Part shown: positions 10,640-23,818 of the stretch, piece after piece
How the letters are laid out: each line of letters starts with the position of its first letter
Numbering within the stretch: the stretch's first letter is position 1
Source: Dioscorea cayenensis subsp. rotundata
Taxonomy: Eukaryota; Streptophyta; Magnoliopsida; Dioscoreales; Dioscoreaceae
NCBI RefSeq assembly: GCF_009730915.1
Contig: NC_052477.1
Location: 1,939,699-2,003,698 of the forward strand
Length of the DNA: 64,000 nt
Reading direction: 5' to 3'
The notes under the pieces: model-generated
What the model saw: only the letters and a program-made list of their open reading frames with translations
What the model was told of the DNA's origin: nothing
Database searches by the model: none
Translations under genes and position numbers: made by a program

Positions 10640-13440
10640 GCCTTGAGGGAGAGCCATAGCACCATCCAATTCTTCACGGAATTATGAGAATGGTATAACT
10701 ACGGTCGGAAAACATTATGAAAATGCAGAAAAATTCAAGGAGACACTGTATAACTTCGTTATCAAACATAATTTCAACTTTCGTTTCATAAAAAACAATA
10801 AACAGAGAGTGACCGTCACATGTGCAGCCATCGCCTGTCAATGGTGTATTCATGCATCGTGTGAAGGTAATCTCCTCACATTTAGAATTAAAATAATGCA
10901 AGATGTTCACACATGTGGCGGGGGTATCGGCAGGACATCCCACCCTAAAGCTATGAAGAAATGGGTTAGGTTAGTAAGCATGTTATTCAAAAACTCTGTC
11001 AACATCTTCTATATAGTCTTATGGATATACAAAAGGATATATTGCTCGACCATGGTGTGCATCTGCCATATAAACAAGCTTGGATGGGTAAAGAACTTGC
11101 ATGGGGGAATCCTCCATTGTTTCGAAGTAGCAAGCTATGATCTCCTAATATGGTATGCGGGTAAGGTGGCTGAAACTAATCCCGGCAGCGTTGTTATCAT
11201 TGATAGGGATGATGACTGATTCAAAAACGCTTTTTTCTGCTTCTGTGCTTATCTTGATGGTTTCAAGAATGGTTGCAGACTGATGCTCTTCCTTAACGGA
11301 ACTCATTTGATGGGAAGATATGGTGGTATCCTCTTAGGTGCAACGGGCAAGGATGGTAATGAAAGAATCTTCCATTTAGGGGTCGTTTGGTAATGGGGGA
11401 AAGTAACAACTTTCCCCTGGAAAGTTGTTACTTGTGAAAAGCTTTTATATGTTTGGTTGAAAAAAAAAACCATGTAAAGTAATGGTCAAATTGTAATTAC
11501 TTTCTCTTTGACCTTAGAAAAGGATTCACAGGGGGAGGGAGTGTGAAACAGATTACATCATGGGTGGGAAAATAGGAGACATGTAAAATTCCAATTTCAC
11601 CCTTTCCTAACATTAAAATTCTTCTCTTGGATCAAATAGGAAACATGCACAATACCTTTTCTTTAGGTGAGATCTATTCGCAAAAAGATTGCCAGAATTC
11701 ATCATGCCTCTTGGATCAAGTTCGATTAATCATACTTCTCATAATAGAAAAAAGTAAATTAAATATCTACTTTTGCCGGGTATATAAGCAACTTTCTTAA
11801 TTTATTTATATATAAACCATTGATTAATGTGAAAATTAAATCATAGTTAAAATTAAAATAATTGATATTCATTGAAGGGTAAAATTGAGAATTAACATAA
11901 CTTTGCATGGAAAGGTTATTCATACCAAACAAAGGAATTTATTTTGCATGTATTTTAATTACAATTTTCAAGGTTCATACCAAACACGTATTATTACTTT
12001 GCAGAGAAAATAAATGCAGAGAAAGTAAATGCAAGGAAATACTTTGTAGGGAAAGTGTTTCCATGCAAAGTACCAAATGGGCCCTTAGCGTTTGCCATCA
12101 TGGACAATGAGAAAGATGACAATTGGACATAGTTTATTTCAACTTTAGATGATGCATTATATGGCGATGAGGATTATGAGAAGTGCGTGACATTTATATC
12201 GGTCGGTCAAAGGGACTTGCCCTAAGACCATATAAAGCCATATAAGGCCCACTAGTACTAAAATATAAAATCTAACAGGACTTATCAATACTATTGCTAA
12301 GGTTTTTCCTTCATCTCCACATGCATACTGTTTGTGACACTTACATGCAAACTTCCTAAAGACCAATGGCCGGCTTGACAAGGCATTTTAAAATGAGTAA
12401 TGGAGGTTGATTACCAAGGTCGTGTACGCCTGCACATCCATGAAATACAAAGAAACTGTGAATGAGCTATCAAACACTTCATCGCAAGGGCATATCTGGT
12501 TGTTCCATAAATCAAAAGTAGCACATTGGTCCAATTACCTATTCAGAGGTTAGCGGTGGGGTGAGATGTACTCTAATGTGCCTGAGTCATTCAATGCTAG
12601 GATCAAGGAGACACGTCACCTCCCTATATGCAACATGGTTGACTCGATTAGATGTGTTCATATGCTTTCTTCTAATTCAGCCATCATGTTTATGTTTAGT
12701 ACTTACCGACAGTATTCGTGAGTTACTGATTATTTACAGTGTAAAGGTGATTATTTAGCATTGTTTCTACTATAAATACTATCTTTGTGTTTATTTAACA
12801 ATATACCTATTTATAATGTCCTATTTCTGCTTATTATACCAAGTTATTGGTTTTTATATGATTTGTCCATCATTTTTTGATATTATTATACTATTATTTT
12901 GGTTCTCATTCATAACTAGCCTTTAATGTTGATGTGTTGCAGGTTCAAACCGGTGAACATGATGTGTGATCGCCATCAACATTGCCACAAATGGGAGACT
13001 CACCTATGTCTGAAGATACACAAGATGATTGAAAATATAGTGAAAGAAAGTCGGTGTTCAGTTGTAGGTCGTTCTAACGGGGTACAATATGAAGTGATAA
13101 ACAACCAAAAAACCTTCGTTAACTTATAGGAAAGAACATGTTCTTGCAAACGTTGGGAAATGTATGGCCTACCCTGTAAACATGTTTGTGCGGCCATCAT
13201 GTAAACAAATACCAATATTCATTGGTTTGTTGACACTATTACAATGTTGGTATGTACAATATAGTGTACGGTAACCCAATTTATCCTATCCGAGACCATA
13301 ACAAACCCAATTGATAATTGCAGAGATCTTCATTTTCGGCCACCTGTAACAAGGAGACAGCTAGGCCAACCAAGATGTCTAAGGATTGAGTCACAAGCTT
13401 TCGACAAACGGGAGTTGCACTGTAGTCGTTATATAGAAAA
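10640..13440 (+). pseudogene. Mutator-like (MULE/MURA) transposase pseudogene
   Basis: Conceptual reading from 10734 gives the MULE DNA-binding region (FKETLYNFVIKHNF, then RVTVTCAAIACQW and IHASCEG), then EVASYDLLIWYAGKVAETNP, FKNAFFCF, GTHLMGRYGGILLGATGKDG and NERIFHL. Later pieces are KWETHLC, KMIENIVKESR and the SWIM-type zinc finger CSCKRWEMYGLPCKHVCA (about 13140-13195). The frame is broken by stops (TGA at 11217, TAG after DNWT near 12130, TAG before the zinc finger) and by an inserted element at 11379-12084. The residue usually Asp in the DGTHL motif is Asn (AAC, 11295-11297), so a catalytic acid is lost. The stops and the Asp-to-Asn change all fit C-to-T/G-to-A transitions. Terminal inverted repeats of the parent element were not identified. 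Confidence 0.85.
11379..12084. mobile_element. PIF/Harbinger (Tourist-like) insertion, 706 bp
   Basis: Ends are GGGGTCGTTTGGTA and TACCAAATGGGCCC (imperfect inverted repeats), flanked by TTA on each side (11376-11378 and 12085-12087), the target duplication typical of PIF/Harbinger elements. Taking out the element and one TTA rejoins the MULE transposase frame exactly (…IFHL to AFAIMDNE…), which fixes the boundaries. It has no long open frame and is non-autonomous. Confidence 0.85.
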
Positions 13441-14890
13441 GGTAGTTTACATTTATGTTTTCAAAAATTAAATTTCAATTTTTCATTAACTTAGTTTAGT
13501 TTAACAAAATTGGGAGAAGCAGTCCCACAACCTATTTGGTTGCTCGAAACCATTTTTGATGTTCTTTTATTTAAAAAAAAACTAATACAAGCGATCTCAA
13601 TCTTTTTTAGAGTTGCTTATTTTATAAAATTAATACTTTTAGTTTCTTGGTGAAGGTAATTTTAAAAAAGAAAAAAAAGTTGTTCGCCATAATGCTAAAA
13701 CCAAGAGACAATAGTACCTCTGATTCAAAGGCTGATGTCTTGCCAGAGTATTACAATTTTAAAAAAAAAAAAAATACAAGCCACTTACTAGGAACTAGTA
13801 AAAATAAGACTTCCATAGTTCCTTTCATATTTTTTTATTTTTATTTTTATTTTATTTTTACCAATAGACGACAAGCATCCTCCATTTAAAAGATTGTCAA
13901 AAGAACAAATATATACTGAGATGCACAAGTTACAGTGGCTTACAGACCTCTTAAAAAAATTTTCATACCTGCAACCCTAGATGAATGAAATTACTATTTT
14001 CCCCACAGAAGACCTACAATCATACTAGTTAACAGTACAGAAATAGCACTAGACTCAGATGTACAATATATGACAGTATATACTATCAGAAGAATTCAAT
14101 CCTTTCCCCTCCCCTTCCTTTCACATTGTTGAGTCAACTAATTATATATATGATTGGTAAGCCATTTTTTTAACGTTCATTTTTATTGTTATGAATCAGT
14201 TTAGTAGTTATTTGGCATACAATCCAAAACACAAATATTTATGTTTTAATTAACATAAAAATATAAGATAAATATAGATTTGTTATATTGCTACTGTATT
14301 CAATAAGATGGAAATAAATAATGCTCACAAAAGCACATCACATGGCCTAAAATTTATTTTGTTCTTATCCGTGAAATATTAAAATATATATAGCGTAGAA
14401 TATTAAAACTTTAAAGCAGTGACTTTTTAACAGTACTGTATATAAAATGGACATTTGGGATATTTTAAGAATTAAAAAAATAAAACTATAACACAAAAGC
14501 ATATAAGGAAATCCAAGTAAGTCCTTATTTTATATTATTTTAGTTTGTTTCATTAAATTGTTTCTTTTCTAACAAAAGGTATGCTTTATGTTAACAAGGA
14601 AGAGGAGGTATGTCTTGATTTTATATGGTTAGAGTCATGAAGTTATGGAAAAAAAATTTGCTAATGAAAGATGAGGGTGAAGGATAACAAATAAGATTTT
14701 GGAGGGATTATTTTTAAATTTTTGTTTGATTGATTGATTATTATTTTTTAATAGAAGAACTGATTGTATATACATGAAGTTTTCAATTTGCAAGATAGTT
14801 TTTTTTTTTACAAAACAATAGTAAAATGTTTAATTAATTTTTTAATTTTTAATTTTTCTTTTTAGTTTTTTGTTTTTTTAACGTTAAAAA
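13441..14890. other. intergenic, nothing recognised
   Basis: AT-rich DNA with poly-A/T tracts (for example 13760-13772) and short open frames lacking similarity to anything I know. No gene is supported. Confidence 0.5.
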
Positions 14891-14894
14891 AAAT

Positions 14895-15090
14895 GAATCT
14901 GTCAATCCAATAGATAAGATATTTGTTCTCATACGATGGTCGAAGGTTCGAATCCCACTAATCTCACTTCATACATTACATCTAAAAATATACTTGCGAT
15001 GATATATGATATAAGGGGGTCCCCTGTGCATAGCTTACTGCACACACCCGGACTATTACATTGGTAAAATCTTTATTTATTCAAATAAAA
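14895..15090 (+). mobile_element. possible tRNA-derived SINE
   Basis: The stretch contains a clear RNA polymerase III B-box-like GGTTCGAATCCC at about 14946, about 40 bases after a weak A-box-like region, and is followed by a non-tRNA body ending in an A/T-rich tail. The tRNA cloverleaf does not close (no acceptor-stem pairing), so this is not a tRNA gene. Target duplications were not found. Confidence 0.35.
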
Positions 15091-15949
15091 ACACAGTTGA
15101 TCTTTTATGTCTAGCAGTAGAGTTGGGCTTTGCAAGTAGCTTTGTTTCAGTGTTTTAGAATTCTGACATATACTTAGAGCACAAGATTTTGCTAATGGAG
15201 TCAATTAATGATAATTTATAGAGATAATTGGCATGGTATTAGTTGTTTCAGTTAACCAATATGTTTATCAAATTGAAGAGTTTGTGTAAATATATACTTC
15301 TATTCCAATTATTTTATTATGATTGAAAAAACATCATTTCCTAAGATCATAAGCATTATATGTTCATCTTTATTTGGTCAATCTCAGTAGTTGCATTATC
15401 CGGTGATACATAAAACAGATCAACTGAATTAAATGATTGCGTATGCTTTTAATAAAAATTATAAAAAGATTCAATTCCTTTATAAAACTGAGAAAATTTT
15501 AATAAAAACTTATGATTTCACAAATTTGCTAAATAAAAACAAAGTATCGTTTGGAGAATAGGTGGTTCTCTAACTAATAAAAAGAAAATAACTGTTAACT
15601 AACGGTATTAACTTTTTTTTTTTTGGAGCAAAATCAAATTCATTTAAAAATTCATCATGTGTTAATAGAAAAAAATTCTTTTCCATATGAACCGGATTTT
15701 TAAATAAATTAATAATTTTGCTCCTGCCAACTTAAGAGTTAACAGTGTTAACGACCCATTAATATATTTTTTTTACAAACCGGAAAAATCACATTTTTTT
15801 TGAAAAAAAAAAAACTCTCCCTATCCTGTAAATATGTAAGACTACAAGGTCTTTTCCCCTTGTAAAATATTCTGCCCATTGAATTAATTGTAACACTAGT
15901 TAATTTGCAATTTTGGAACTCTTGAAAAACTATCTTTGTCTAAAGTTAG

Positions 15950-16110
15950 TAAAACTAAGATGAGCTGCTAAACCGCTAGTGGAGTAAAGACAAAACCCAC
16001 GCACGTATAGGCGTTAAAACCACCCACACACAATCACTACTCACACTCTTAAAAATATGCTATCATCCATGATTCGAACTTTCACCTTCTCAAGGATTCT
16101 AAAGATCCTT
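15950..16110 (-). mobile_element. possible degenerate SINE
   Basis: On the minus strand AAAGTTCGAATCATGG (around 16070) resembles a pol III B box and is followed by a GTGTGGGTGG-type body and CCACTAGCGGTTTAGCAGC. This is similar in style to plant tRNA-derived SINEs. No clear A box or target duplication is visible, so confidence is low. The surrounding 15100-15950 and 16110-16490 hold nothing else I recognise. Confidence 0.3.
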
Positions 16111-16494
16111 TGTTAATATATTTGCAATTCATTTGATCTGCAGCACCTGAGCTGCACCTTTTCTGCTTAAATTGCTTCACTAAACCAGTTATGCTTAATG
16201 GTAAAATGCTTTGCTCTACTTTTCCCACAAGAAATACACCAGAAAATAAGGAAAGGTACTGTTTGCATCAGCCAAACAAGTAAGCTATGCTAAAGATAAA
16301 AAACAATACAGAAAGACTTCTTGCTGAGTGAATAATTAAACAGAAAAACAAAGTTATTATAGTCACAATAAATCTCACCCAAACTTGCTTTTTTTTTCTT
16401 AAGGATGCAGATACAGTGCAAACTAAGACACAACATAATTAGATTGTCATTGGCACCCAAAACATTTCATTCAGATCAAGCATGACACACAGCC

Positions 16495-18096
16495 TTAGAC
16501 ATATGTGTCAATCAAAGACTTCCTCATTTCATCCACAATAGCACTTGGTTGAGCTTCTCTCAATTTGAAGACACTCTCAATGACAGAGAGCTCTGTTGCA
16601 GTAGTGTCAGCACCACAGAATGCAGTCCAGTCATTGACCGTCATTCCAGCGGCAATAACTTCACTCCCTCTGTTAACAGTTCCAGCGACCAGCGGGACTT
16701 GGAGAAGGGTGGAAAGTTCATCAAGGTCCTCGATGGATGTATGCGGGTGAACCTGTTTCGAAACGGAAACAATTGATGTTTTTGTAAGTCATTCAAAATC
16801 AAACAAAAAGATTGGTGTGATGTCTTACCAAGCCACCCCTATTGGAAAAGGTGCAATAACTGCCAACAAGAATGTTTCCAGCAATTGTTTGCCTGAAAAC
16901 TTCAACTCCAAGAACATCAGCTATGAGTTCTTCTGTTTCCTGAAAGTTCAGTAGCATATATCAAGAAACTAACATAAATCTGGTGTCTGAACAGAATATC
17001 ATCTTTTCTCACATTAACAACTATAATGTTAATAGAAAAGAACACAAGGAATTATTAAAATGACACTGAAAATGAATTAATTCTATGACACAAAAATAAC
17101 AAATCTACAACTGCCTAATGTTCAGAGTACAAAATTGAAAATACCTTGTCCAGATCAGTATGTGTAAGGGCAACATGATCATTGCAAGCTATGCAATTGC
17201 CTAAAGCAGACAGGCGTTCATCAATGCGCTGAACAACGACTTGGTCTGGTAAGCTGTTCCTCAGGTGTTGAAGTTCTGAAAAGTTCACCAACAATGTGAG
17301 TTTAAATATTCACAGTAAAAAAAAAAGAGTACAAGTACAAGAAGCTAGGCAAATAACATTCAGGAATACAAAACTGGAGATGAAGCATACCCTGATCAGT
17401 GGTAGTGTGAGGCAGGAGAAGCCCATTCTTGTTTCCTGAATTAATAAACAAGATTTAGCAGTCACCTACACATTAAGGAAGCATATTTTCATAATAACAA
17501 ACTGTTCTTCACCTGCACACAGCCTTCCAATTATTCTTGTACCTCCAATTGAGGTCTTGACTACGGGTATAACATCAGCAAGCTCAGCTTCAAAAGCACT
17601 GTAAAAACTTTCTGATCCTCCAATTGCAACCAAACAGTATGCATTTGTCAGCTTGGAGAAAACTCCAACCTCACAAGAGTTTTCAAACTGAATACCTATG
17701 CAGTTACACAAAAAAATAAAATCAAATAAAACTTCAATGGAACAAATATTAAATTTATCACCCCAAAGTTGAAGCCAACACAGTTCGAAGCATTCTTAAT
17801 CACTATTATCCCTCACATCCAGCATAATCAGGATGTGCAATATTCATAAGAGGAAATACAACAGAACAAAATCACTAATTTGAAGTCAGTGACACACACA
17901 ACAAGAAGCAAATAGACCTTTTCTTCTCTAATCTAAGTATTTGCAGCAAAATTACTTTTTATGCAAATTAATATTACAGTATTTAAATTTTAGAAACAAT
18001 ATCCAACCAAATTGGCAAATTTTAAAGGTCATTCAAAATATTAGTAGCAATCATTCAGGAAAAAAAAAGTAGCAAGAGATACTCACGGGTTGCCAT
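16495..18096 (-). CDS. eukaryotic translation initiation factor 6
   Basis: This factor binds the 60S ribosomal subunit, acts in its nuclear and cytosolic maturation, and blocks premature joining to 40S. Six coding exons can be read on the minus strand: 18096-18087, 17695-17513, 17435-17391, 17275-17145, 16939-16829 and 16752-16495. All are bounded by GT-AG and the phases close exactly, giving 245 residues, the usual eIF6 length. Conserved blocks are visible in order: [19 protein letters not shown] and [15 protein letters not shown] (exon 2), [14 protein letters not shown] (exon 3), [20 protein letters not shown] sequence and [11 protein letters not shown] (exon 4), and [15 protein letters not shown] (exon 5). 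Exon 6 starts VHPHTS and ends SLIDTYV. The first exon contributes only MATR (last codon split). The frame is intact throughout, unlike three other genes in the window. Confidence 0.96.
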
Positions 18097-18660
18097 GAAG
18101 AGAAAACCAGCGATGAACAATAAATAACTGCAACAAATAAATATCCAACCACAAGTTAGAGTTTATTTCCTTTTCAAACTCTGCAAACTTCGGATTGATT
18201 AAACAAAAAAATAAATAAATAAAGCATAAAATTAGTAACCCTTAACCTAATGAACAGAAGGTTTCAAGCCATGATAGCAATCACAGGGCTATGGTACTAA
18301 AACCCTAATCAAGCACAAGATTTCCATCAAAATAGATCAAATAGATCAAATTAATCAAAAATAAATAAAGAAAGAACAAACAAGAACAGAAGCAAACCTT
18401 GAGAAGCAAAAACTAAATTATGAGTTAAAAAAACAAAAATAGCATCTTGAATGATCTTTGGCGACAGAAAAGAATAAACAAATCAAACCGATGAATGGGA
18501 AATCACTAATATAAGCAAAGGAAAAAAAAAAAAGGGAAGAATCATACCTCGAGAATTGAATGAAGATCTGAACAGCAGCTCGCTTGAGAAGATGGGTCGC
18601 CCACGAGGAAGAGGTGGACGAAATTGAAACCTTAGCTTGTTATAGCAATGTATCAAAACC
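18097..18660 (-). other. eIF6 5' leader with an intron, and promoter
   Basis: Upstream of the eIF6 start, minus-strand GTTGCAG near 18120-18125 is a plausible 3' splice site and CTCGAGGTATGA near 18550 a plausible 5' splice site, so a 5' UTR intron of about 420 bases is likely. Transcription probably begins near 18600-18650. Transcript data would be needed to fix the ends. Confidence 0.5.
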
Positions 18661-19594
18661 CTAATGATATTTCTTTCTCAATCACAAGGGCATTAGGATG
18701 TAATTGTTACTTTTGATTTTTAACAATAACGATGCTAATTTTACCGAACAACTAGTCATCACATCATCATCATCATCATTATCATTATCTTTATTTTTTT
18801 ATATAAAATTTTAAATTTTAATTTTAATTTTAAATTTTTAAAAAAATTATAAAAAATTTATAAAACTATATCTAAAATTTTAAATCTAAAGGTGTCTAGA
18901 TGATCGGTAAATGGAATCGACAGGAATGAAGAATGATAGAGGAGGAAGTAATGAGGAGTAGGGATGATAACGAAAAAGGTGTCGTCGGATTAATCTCCTG
19001 CCCTGACCTCGAGACGATGTAAAAGGCCACAGGCTGAATCGCATTCTAACGCTGGATGTCCTCTTTTCTAGTTGATTGTGTGTGTTCTATCTTTGAGTGA
19101 ATTTTTGAGTGACTTATCTTATCACACTACTCACCGGAACCATCAATCAAAATCTATAGTTGAAAGAACAACCTACCTTTTGAATAGCACGTTATCGCAT
19201 GTAGCACCACGCATGAACAATTGGCTTGCAGATGCAAAGTAGCCTCTAACTATTCTTAGAATAATTCCCTATCAATTATGCAACACCAAATTTTTAATTA
19301 AGATTTAAAGACCAATTCCTCCTACAATTCTATATGGATCATTACAAGGTCACTTTATCATATTGTTAATAAATCTATTTTAATATTTTGATACATAGCA
19401 TAATAATTATGTTGAATTAGATAATTATTAGTGTTTTTCTTACTTAAAAGAAAATTTTAATTTTATTTGTACTTCGAATAAAATTTGGATAGCAATAGAA
19501 TTATATTAAGAATAGAATTCTATTAAGATAAATTATTCTAAGGATGAATTGAGAAATAAAAAACACAACATAAACAAACAGATAAAAAAATAAG

Positions 19595-19631
<37 letters not shown>

Positions 19632-21780
19632 AAAAAACAAAGATTTGTGATGGGTATCATGTGAATACTTGATTAAAATAAAATTAGATTGAAAAAAGTG
19701 AAACAAAAAACTTATGAAGTGGTGTTATGTAATTAATTTAAAAAAATTAAGGGTAATAAGGTCTTTTAAAAAATTTTAAAATCTTTACGAGGTTTTTCCT
19801 CCCGCACCCCAAATTGGGGGGGCCAAGAAAATGGGGTTTTGAGAGTTTCGGAGGGTCAGAGTTAACCTTTCTTTTCCCTTCGTTAAATTAAAAATATCAA
19901 TCCAAACGAGAAAAGAGCCGACTATGACCCTCAAAAACTCTCGCTTTACTTTACTTTCCTTCGCCGACCATTAATCCAAATATAACATAAAACATCCATG
20001 AGAAAATCTATTAAGTAAAAATATCATTACTCTATATATTAGTTAAATTTTTCATAGTCCTTATCCTTTATTCTTTTCAAAGATTAGCGTATGAAATAAA
20101 AAAAAATAGAAATATAACATTGAGAAGAACCTGAAATTATAGTTTTCTAACAAAATTAATTTATATATAAACACATTCATTTCTAATGTAAAATGATTTA
20201 ATTTTCTTTTTCTTCTCAAAGAAATTTCATCAACTCCTCTTGTTATATGGTTATTTCCTTATTTTCACTAGTGAAGCATCATGGCCGAAAATTTTATTGT
20301 CACTGAATTGTTAAATTTGAATTAATGGGGGTTTTAAGGAATAATTAATAAATAATATCAAATATGTTTTATATAAATATAAATTTTGGTATAAAGCACC
20401 TCCACTTCAAAACTTGTGTTATATATAAATTTTTTAACAAATTAAATTTGATTATTAAAATTTTGACTTTACCAATGGATGCCAAAAAGGTCTATTCCCC
20501 CTGATCCCTTATGTTCATGAGTATATTTTTGATTGTTTAATCTGTCTCTAATATCTTAATAATTATATTCAAAAATAAATAAAATAAATTTATATAAGGC
20601 ATCAATAATCATTGAAGGATTAGGGATATATTTATATGAAAATTTGGGGTATTCATTCTAAATTTATGAATTCAAACTATTGTATGGAGTTGATTGAAAC
20701 ACTTTTGGTATGAAATCTATTTATTTGGTTTGTTATAAACTAAGTAGTTGTAAAAATTTTTAAATCAAAATTTGATTTAATTTTCTAAATTCCAATTTAT
20801 TTGGTTCTCATAATAAATTTTTCAATTTTTAAAATTATCAAATTAGAGAACTAAAAGTTTGACAGAGAATTTATAATTATAAATAATTTTAAAATTCATT
20901 TTGCTTCATTATACGGTAAAACTCTATAAAATAATACAAGAAGATTGTATTATTTTATAGAGGTTTTCAACCTATCAATAAATGAATAGTTTTTTAAATT
21001 TATCAATAAATAAATGCTCATGAATTTAAAAAGAGTTTTATATATTATATAAAATAGAGTTATACTCCGGAGAGATAAATATGAGTTTCTATAATAGATA
21101 CAGTCATGATAAATGATTTTGATAATAATGTTTGAAAGAACTTCTTATTCATACATAAACTATGTAAGTCATTTATGAATTAGTAAAAATTAACTTTAAT
21201 ATATTATAAAATATAAGATAATCTACTCTCAAAAGTTATTTTAAAAAAATATTAATATAAGCAATTAAATGTTATTAAAATAAAAGGTCATCAATAGAAA
21301 TTTAACTTTTGTATATTATAAGATAGAACTTACCTCTATATGTTGAAAAGTTATTTTATTAAAATTGGATATTAATGACAAAAATTAATTTTAAATTTGT
21401 TATGAAATAAGATAACCTATGATACCTCCATATTTTAAAAAAAAAGTTTTAATAAATGAATTATAGAAATTAACTTTACTTTAATATACGAACTACCTCT
21501 ATAATTTGAAATTTACTTAATAAAATATATTAATATCATAAATTGGATAAACTATTAAAAAAATTATTTATAAAATTAGTTTTAGAAATACATCATTTAC
21601 ATATTATTTTAAATGAAGATTTGTAGTTTATAAGATAAATAAACTATACAATTTTCTTTTGTAAATAAAGAGATAACTCACCTTAGTATACTATACCATA
21701 TATATATATATATACATTCTTGTAACAATTTTAGATACATTTTGAAAAATTAATTTAAAAATATTAATCTCACATATTGA
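18661..21780. other. AT-rich intergenic DNA with microsatellites
   Basis: No gene is supported. It contains an (ATC)n-like run at 18757-18790, an (AT)n run at 19597-19627, and a possible small foldback around 19830-19945 (GAGAGTTTCGGAGGGTCA pairing with TGACCCTCAAAAACTCTC). The remainder is A/T-rich sequence with no motif I can assign. Confidence 0.6.
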
Positions 21781-21842
21781 AAAAAATACATAAACTCTAC
21801 ATCAACGCCTTGGCACTATAGACTGAGTAAAGGGGATACATC

Positions 21843-22088
21843 CTAAGCCCTGAAATGCAAATGGCTCTCCCCAGGTTTAAATGTTCTCGTCTGTTCATCG
21901 AACATTTGCATCAAAGGTTCTAGTATACTGCGCTCTTGGACTATGGGTTCAATGTCCATCAAATGGCTAAACGGTGTTTGCTTCAGTATGTCCCAGTACC
22001 TTTGCGTCATCTTCTCTCTCAGTTCATATATGGTGTCTACAAACGATGCTAAATAGTATTGCCCATTCACAAGATTTTTGGAAACCAC
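21843..22088 (-). pseudogene. coding fragment, probably transposon-derived
   Basis: An 81-codon minus-strand open frame reads like real protein (YWDILKQTPFSHLMDIEPIV, then a run of acidic and hydrophobic residues ending GESHLHFRA). It resembles the N-terminal portion of plant repeat-encoded proteins of the plant mobile domain/DUF1985 kind, but I cannot assign the family. No intact continuation was found in either direction, so it looks like an orphan exon or TE fragment. Confidence 0.35.
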
Positions 22089-22839
22089 TAGGCATTATGT
22101 GTCATTGCACAAACAAATCAATTCATGTTAGTAAACATATTCATGGAAAAGGCAAACAACATAAGCACTACATTATAGACCGAAGTGAGGTTCACAACAA
22201 TTCGCACTATGCAGTGAGCATGCACTTACAAGTAAAGGACATATTTGGTGTTAACAGAATGGCAAGATGCATTGACTCTATATATACAACAGGAATATAA
22301 TGGTCAAACAAAATTTTCCAATTGAAATAAAAAGTTAATGTACTGGTTCTCCAATTGAAATACTGAGTTTTTCAATAACTAAACAAAATTGTACATGTAT
22401 ACACAATAATTATGAAAAACTGAGTAGAACATACATCGAAATGATATTGTTTTGGAGTTTAATTAACGACGAGAATTTCAGTTGTGCATAGAATGGTATT
22501 ATATGATTTACTCTCTAGATGTAATACATTACTCGATTCTTCACGTAATCTATAACATTTCTCCACTGTGACAATCAATAACACCTTCAAAGACACAAAT
22601 TTTGAATGGAAAAAATGGTAAACATTATATTTCTACAAATTGAAAGAAGATGTCTGGATTACAAATAAAACTCAATTTATCTTACTATCTACAATATTTT
22701 CTATGATAGTCCATGACTCAAGACTAACACTTCACTCATAATATTTAAACACGAATGCAAGAAACTAATAATGTATCTAGAATACTTATGAAACTCATAC
22801 ACAAATTAAAGCATAAGAACATGAGTTCTTAGAATTGAT

Positions 22840-23066
22840 AATAAAAAAGGTTGTCGTGCTTCAAACCTATAAGGTTTGAGGGCAGATCACTTCTCCTCTC
22901 CATCGAGATGAAGCGTGCCTTCAATCAGCAAAGGAAGGCTCCGACACCGGGGGCTGGGGACACTGACGGTGTTTTTCTCTCCGGCGTGGATATGAAGAAC
23001 TCCAGCAGTAATGTGGAGAAGAAGATGAACCCTAAGTCTTCTTTAATTCCTTGGGATGCTAACTGA
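22840..23066 (+). other. unassigned GC-richer open frame
   Basis: A short patch, clearly richer in GC than its surroundings, carries a 71-codon plus-strand open frame (MKRAFNQQRKAPTPGAGD and later FLSGVDMKNSSS). I do not recognise it and see no splice partners. It may be a captured gene fragment. 22310-22840 and 23070-23818 hold nothing I can name beyond the 3' flank of the PPR gene. Confidence 0.25.
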
Positions 23067-23818
23067 TTTAATTGGTAGAATGGTCCCAAGGCTTAGAAAA
23101 TTGGATAATGCTTCAAGGGTGGGAAAGTAATTTCTTAGCCATTTTCACACCGTTATTAGACGGTTGGACTAGAAAATTATGGCCATGATAAAAGAGAGTG
23201 TTTTTAGTGATATGTCAAAATCAGGGGTTCTTTTGTGGGTGTGGTAAAATATGGGGGATTATTTGAATAATTTCTCAAAAAAATTATCTATTCAACTAAG
23301 TCTGCCATTTGTTGCAATTAAAAAAGGGCAAAATCACCCAGAAAAAAAGTTTTTATTTTTTAATTTTTATTAAAAACAAAAGAAAAATAAAGCAACGGCA
23401 AAATTGAAATTTTAAGCACTAGTGAGTAGTGACCACTTGAAAACAACTGCATGCGTCAAGAGGTAGTTTATCAATTATGTCAATGAACGTACAATAATCA
23501 TGTAACCACAGAAAATATAGATAATAGTAACAAAATTAAATGAACTTGGACATAAGGAGATGCGCGGAATCAACTTTGAAAACTGATACAAATTGAGAGA
23601 TCAAAATGAGCTGAAAAATAAAACTCAATAGTTCTTATCCTTGGACAAAAACAGTTACATTGAATGGAGGCATTGCACACTCTGTATTCAGGTTAATGTA
23701 TTGGTACAAAGTGAGTCATCTTTTCTTCTCTTCATGCATCTTCTTTTATTGAACAAGAGCTTATCCTGTGCAATCACAGTTGAACTTTGCATCGAAGAAG
23801 CAGTTTATTCTTTACACA

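Noticed and set aside
14897..14970. tRNA gene suggested by GGTTCGAATCCC
   Set aside because: No acceptor-stem or anticodon-arm pairing; at best a SINE head.
18590..18640. Short plus-strand frame beginning MGRPRGRGG
   Set aside because: Ends after 11 codons and lies in the eIF6 leader.
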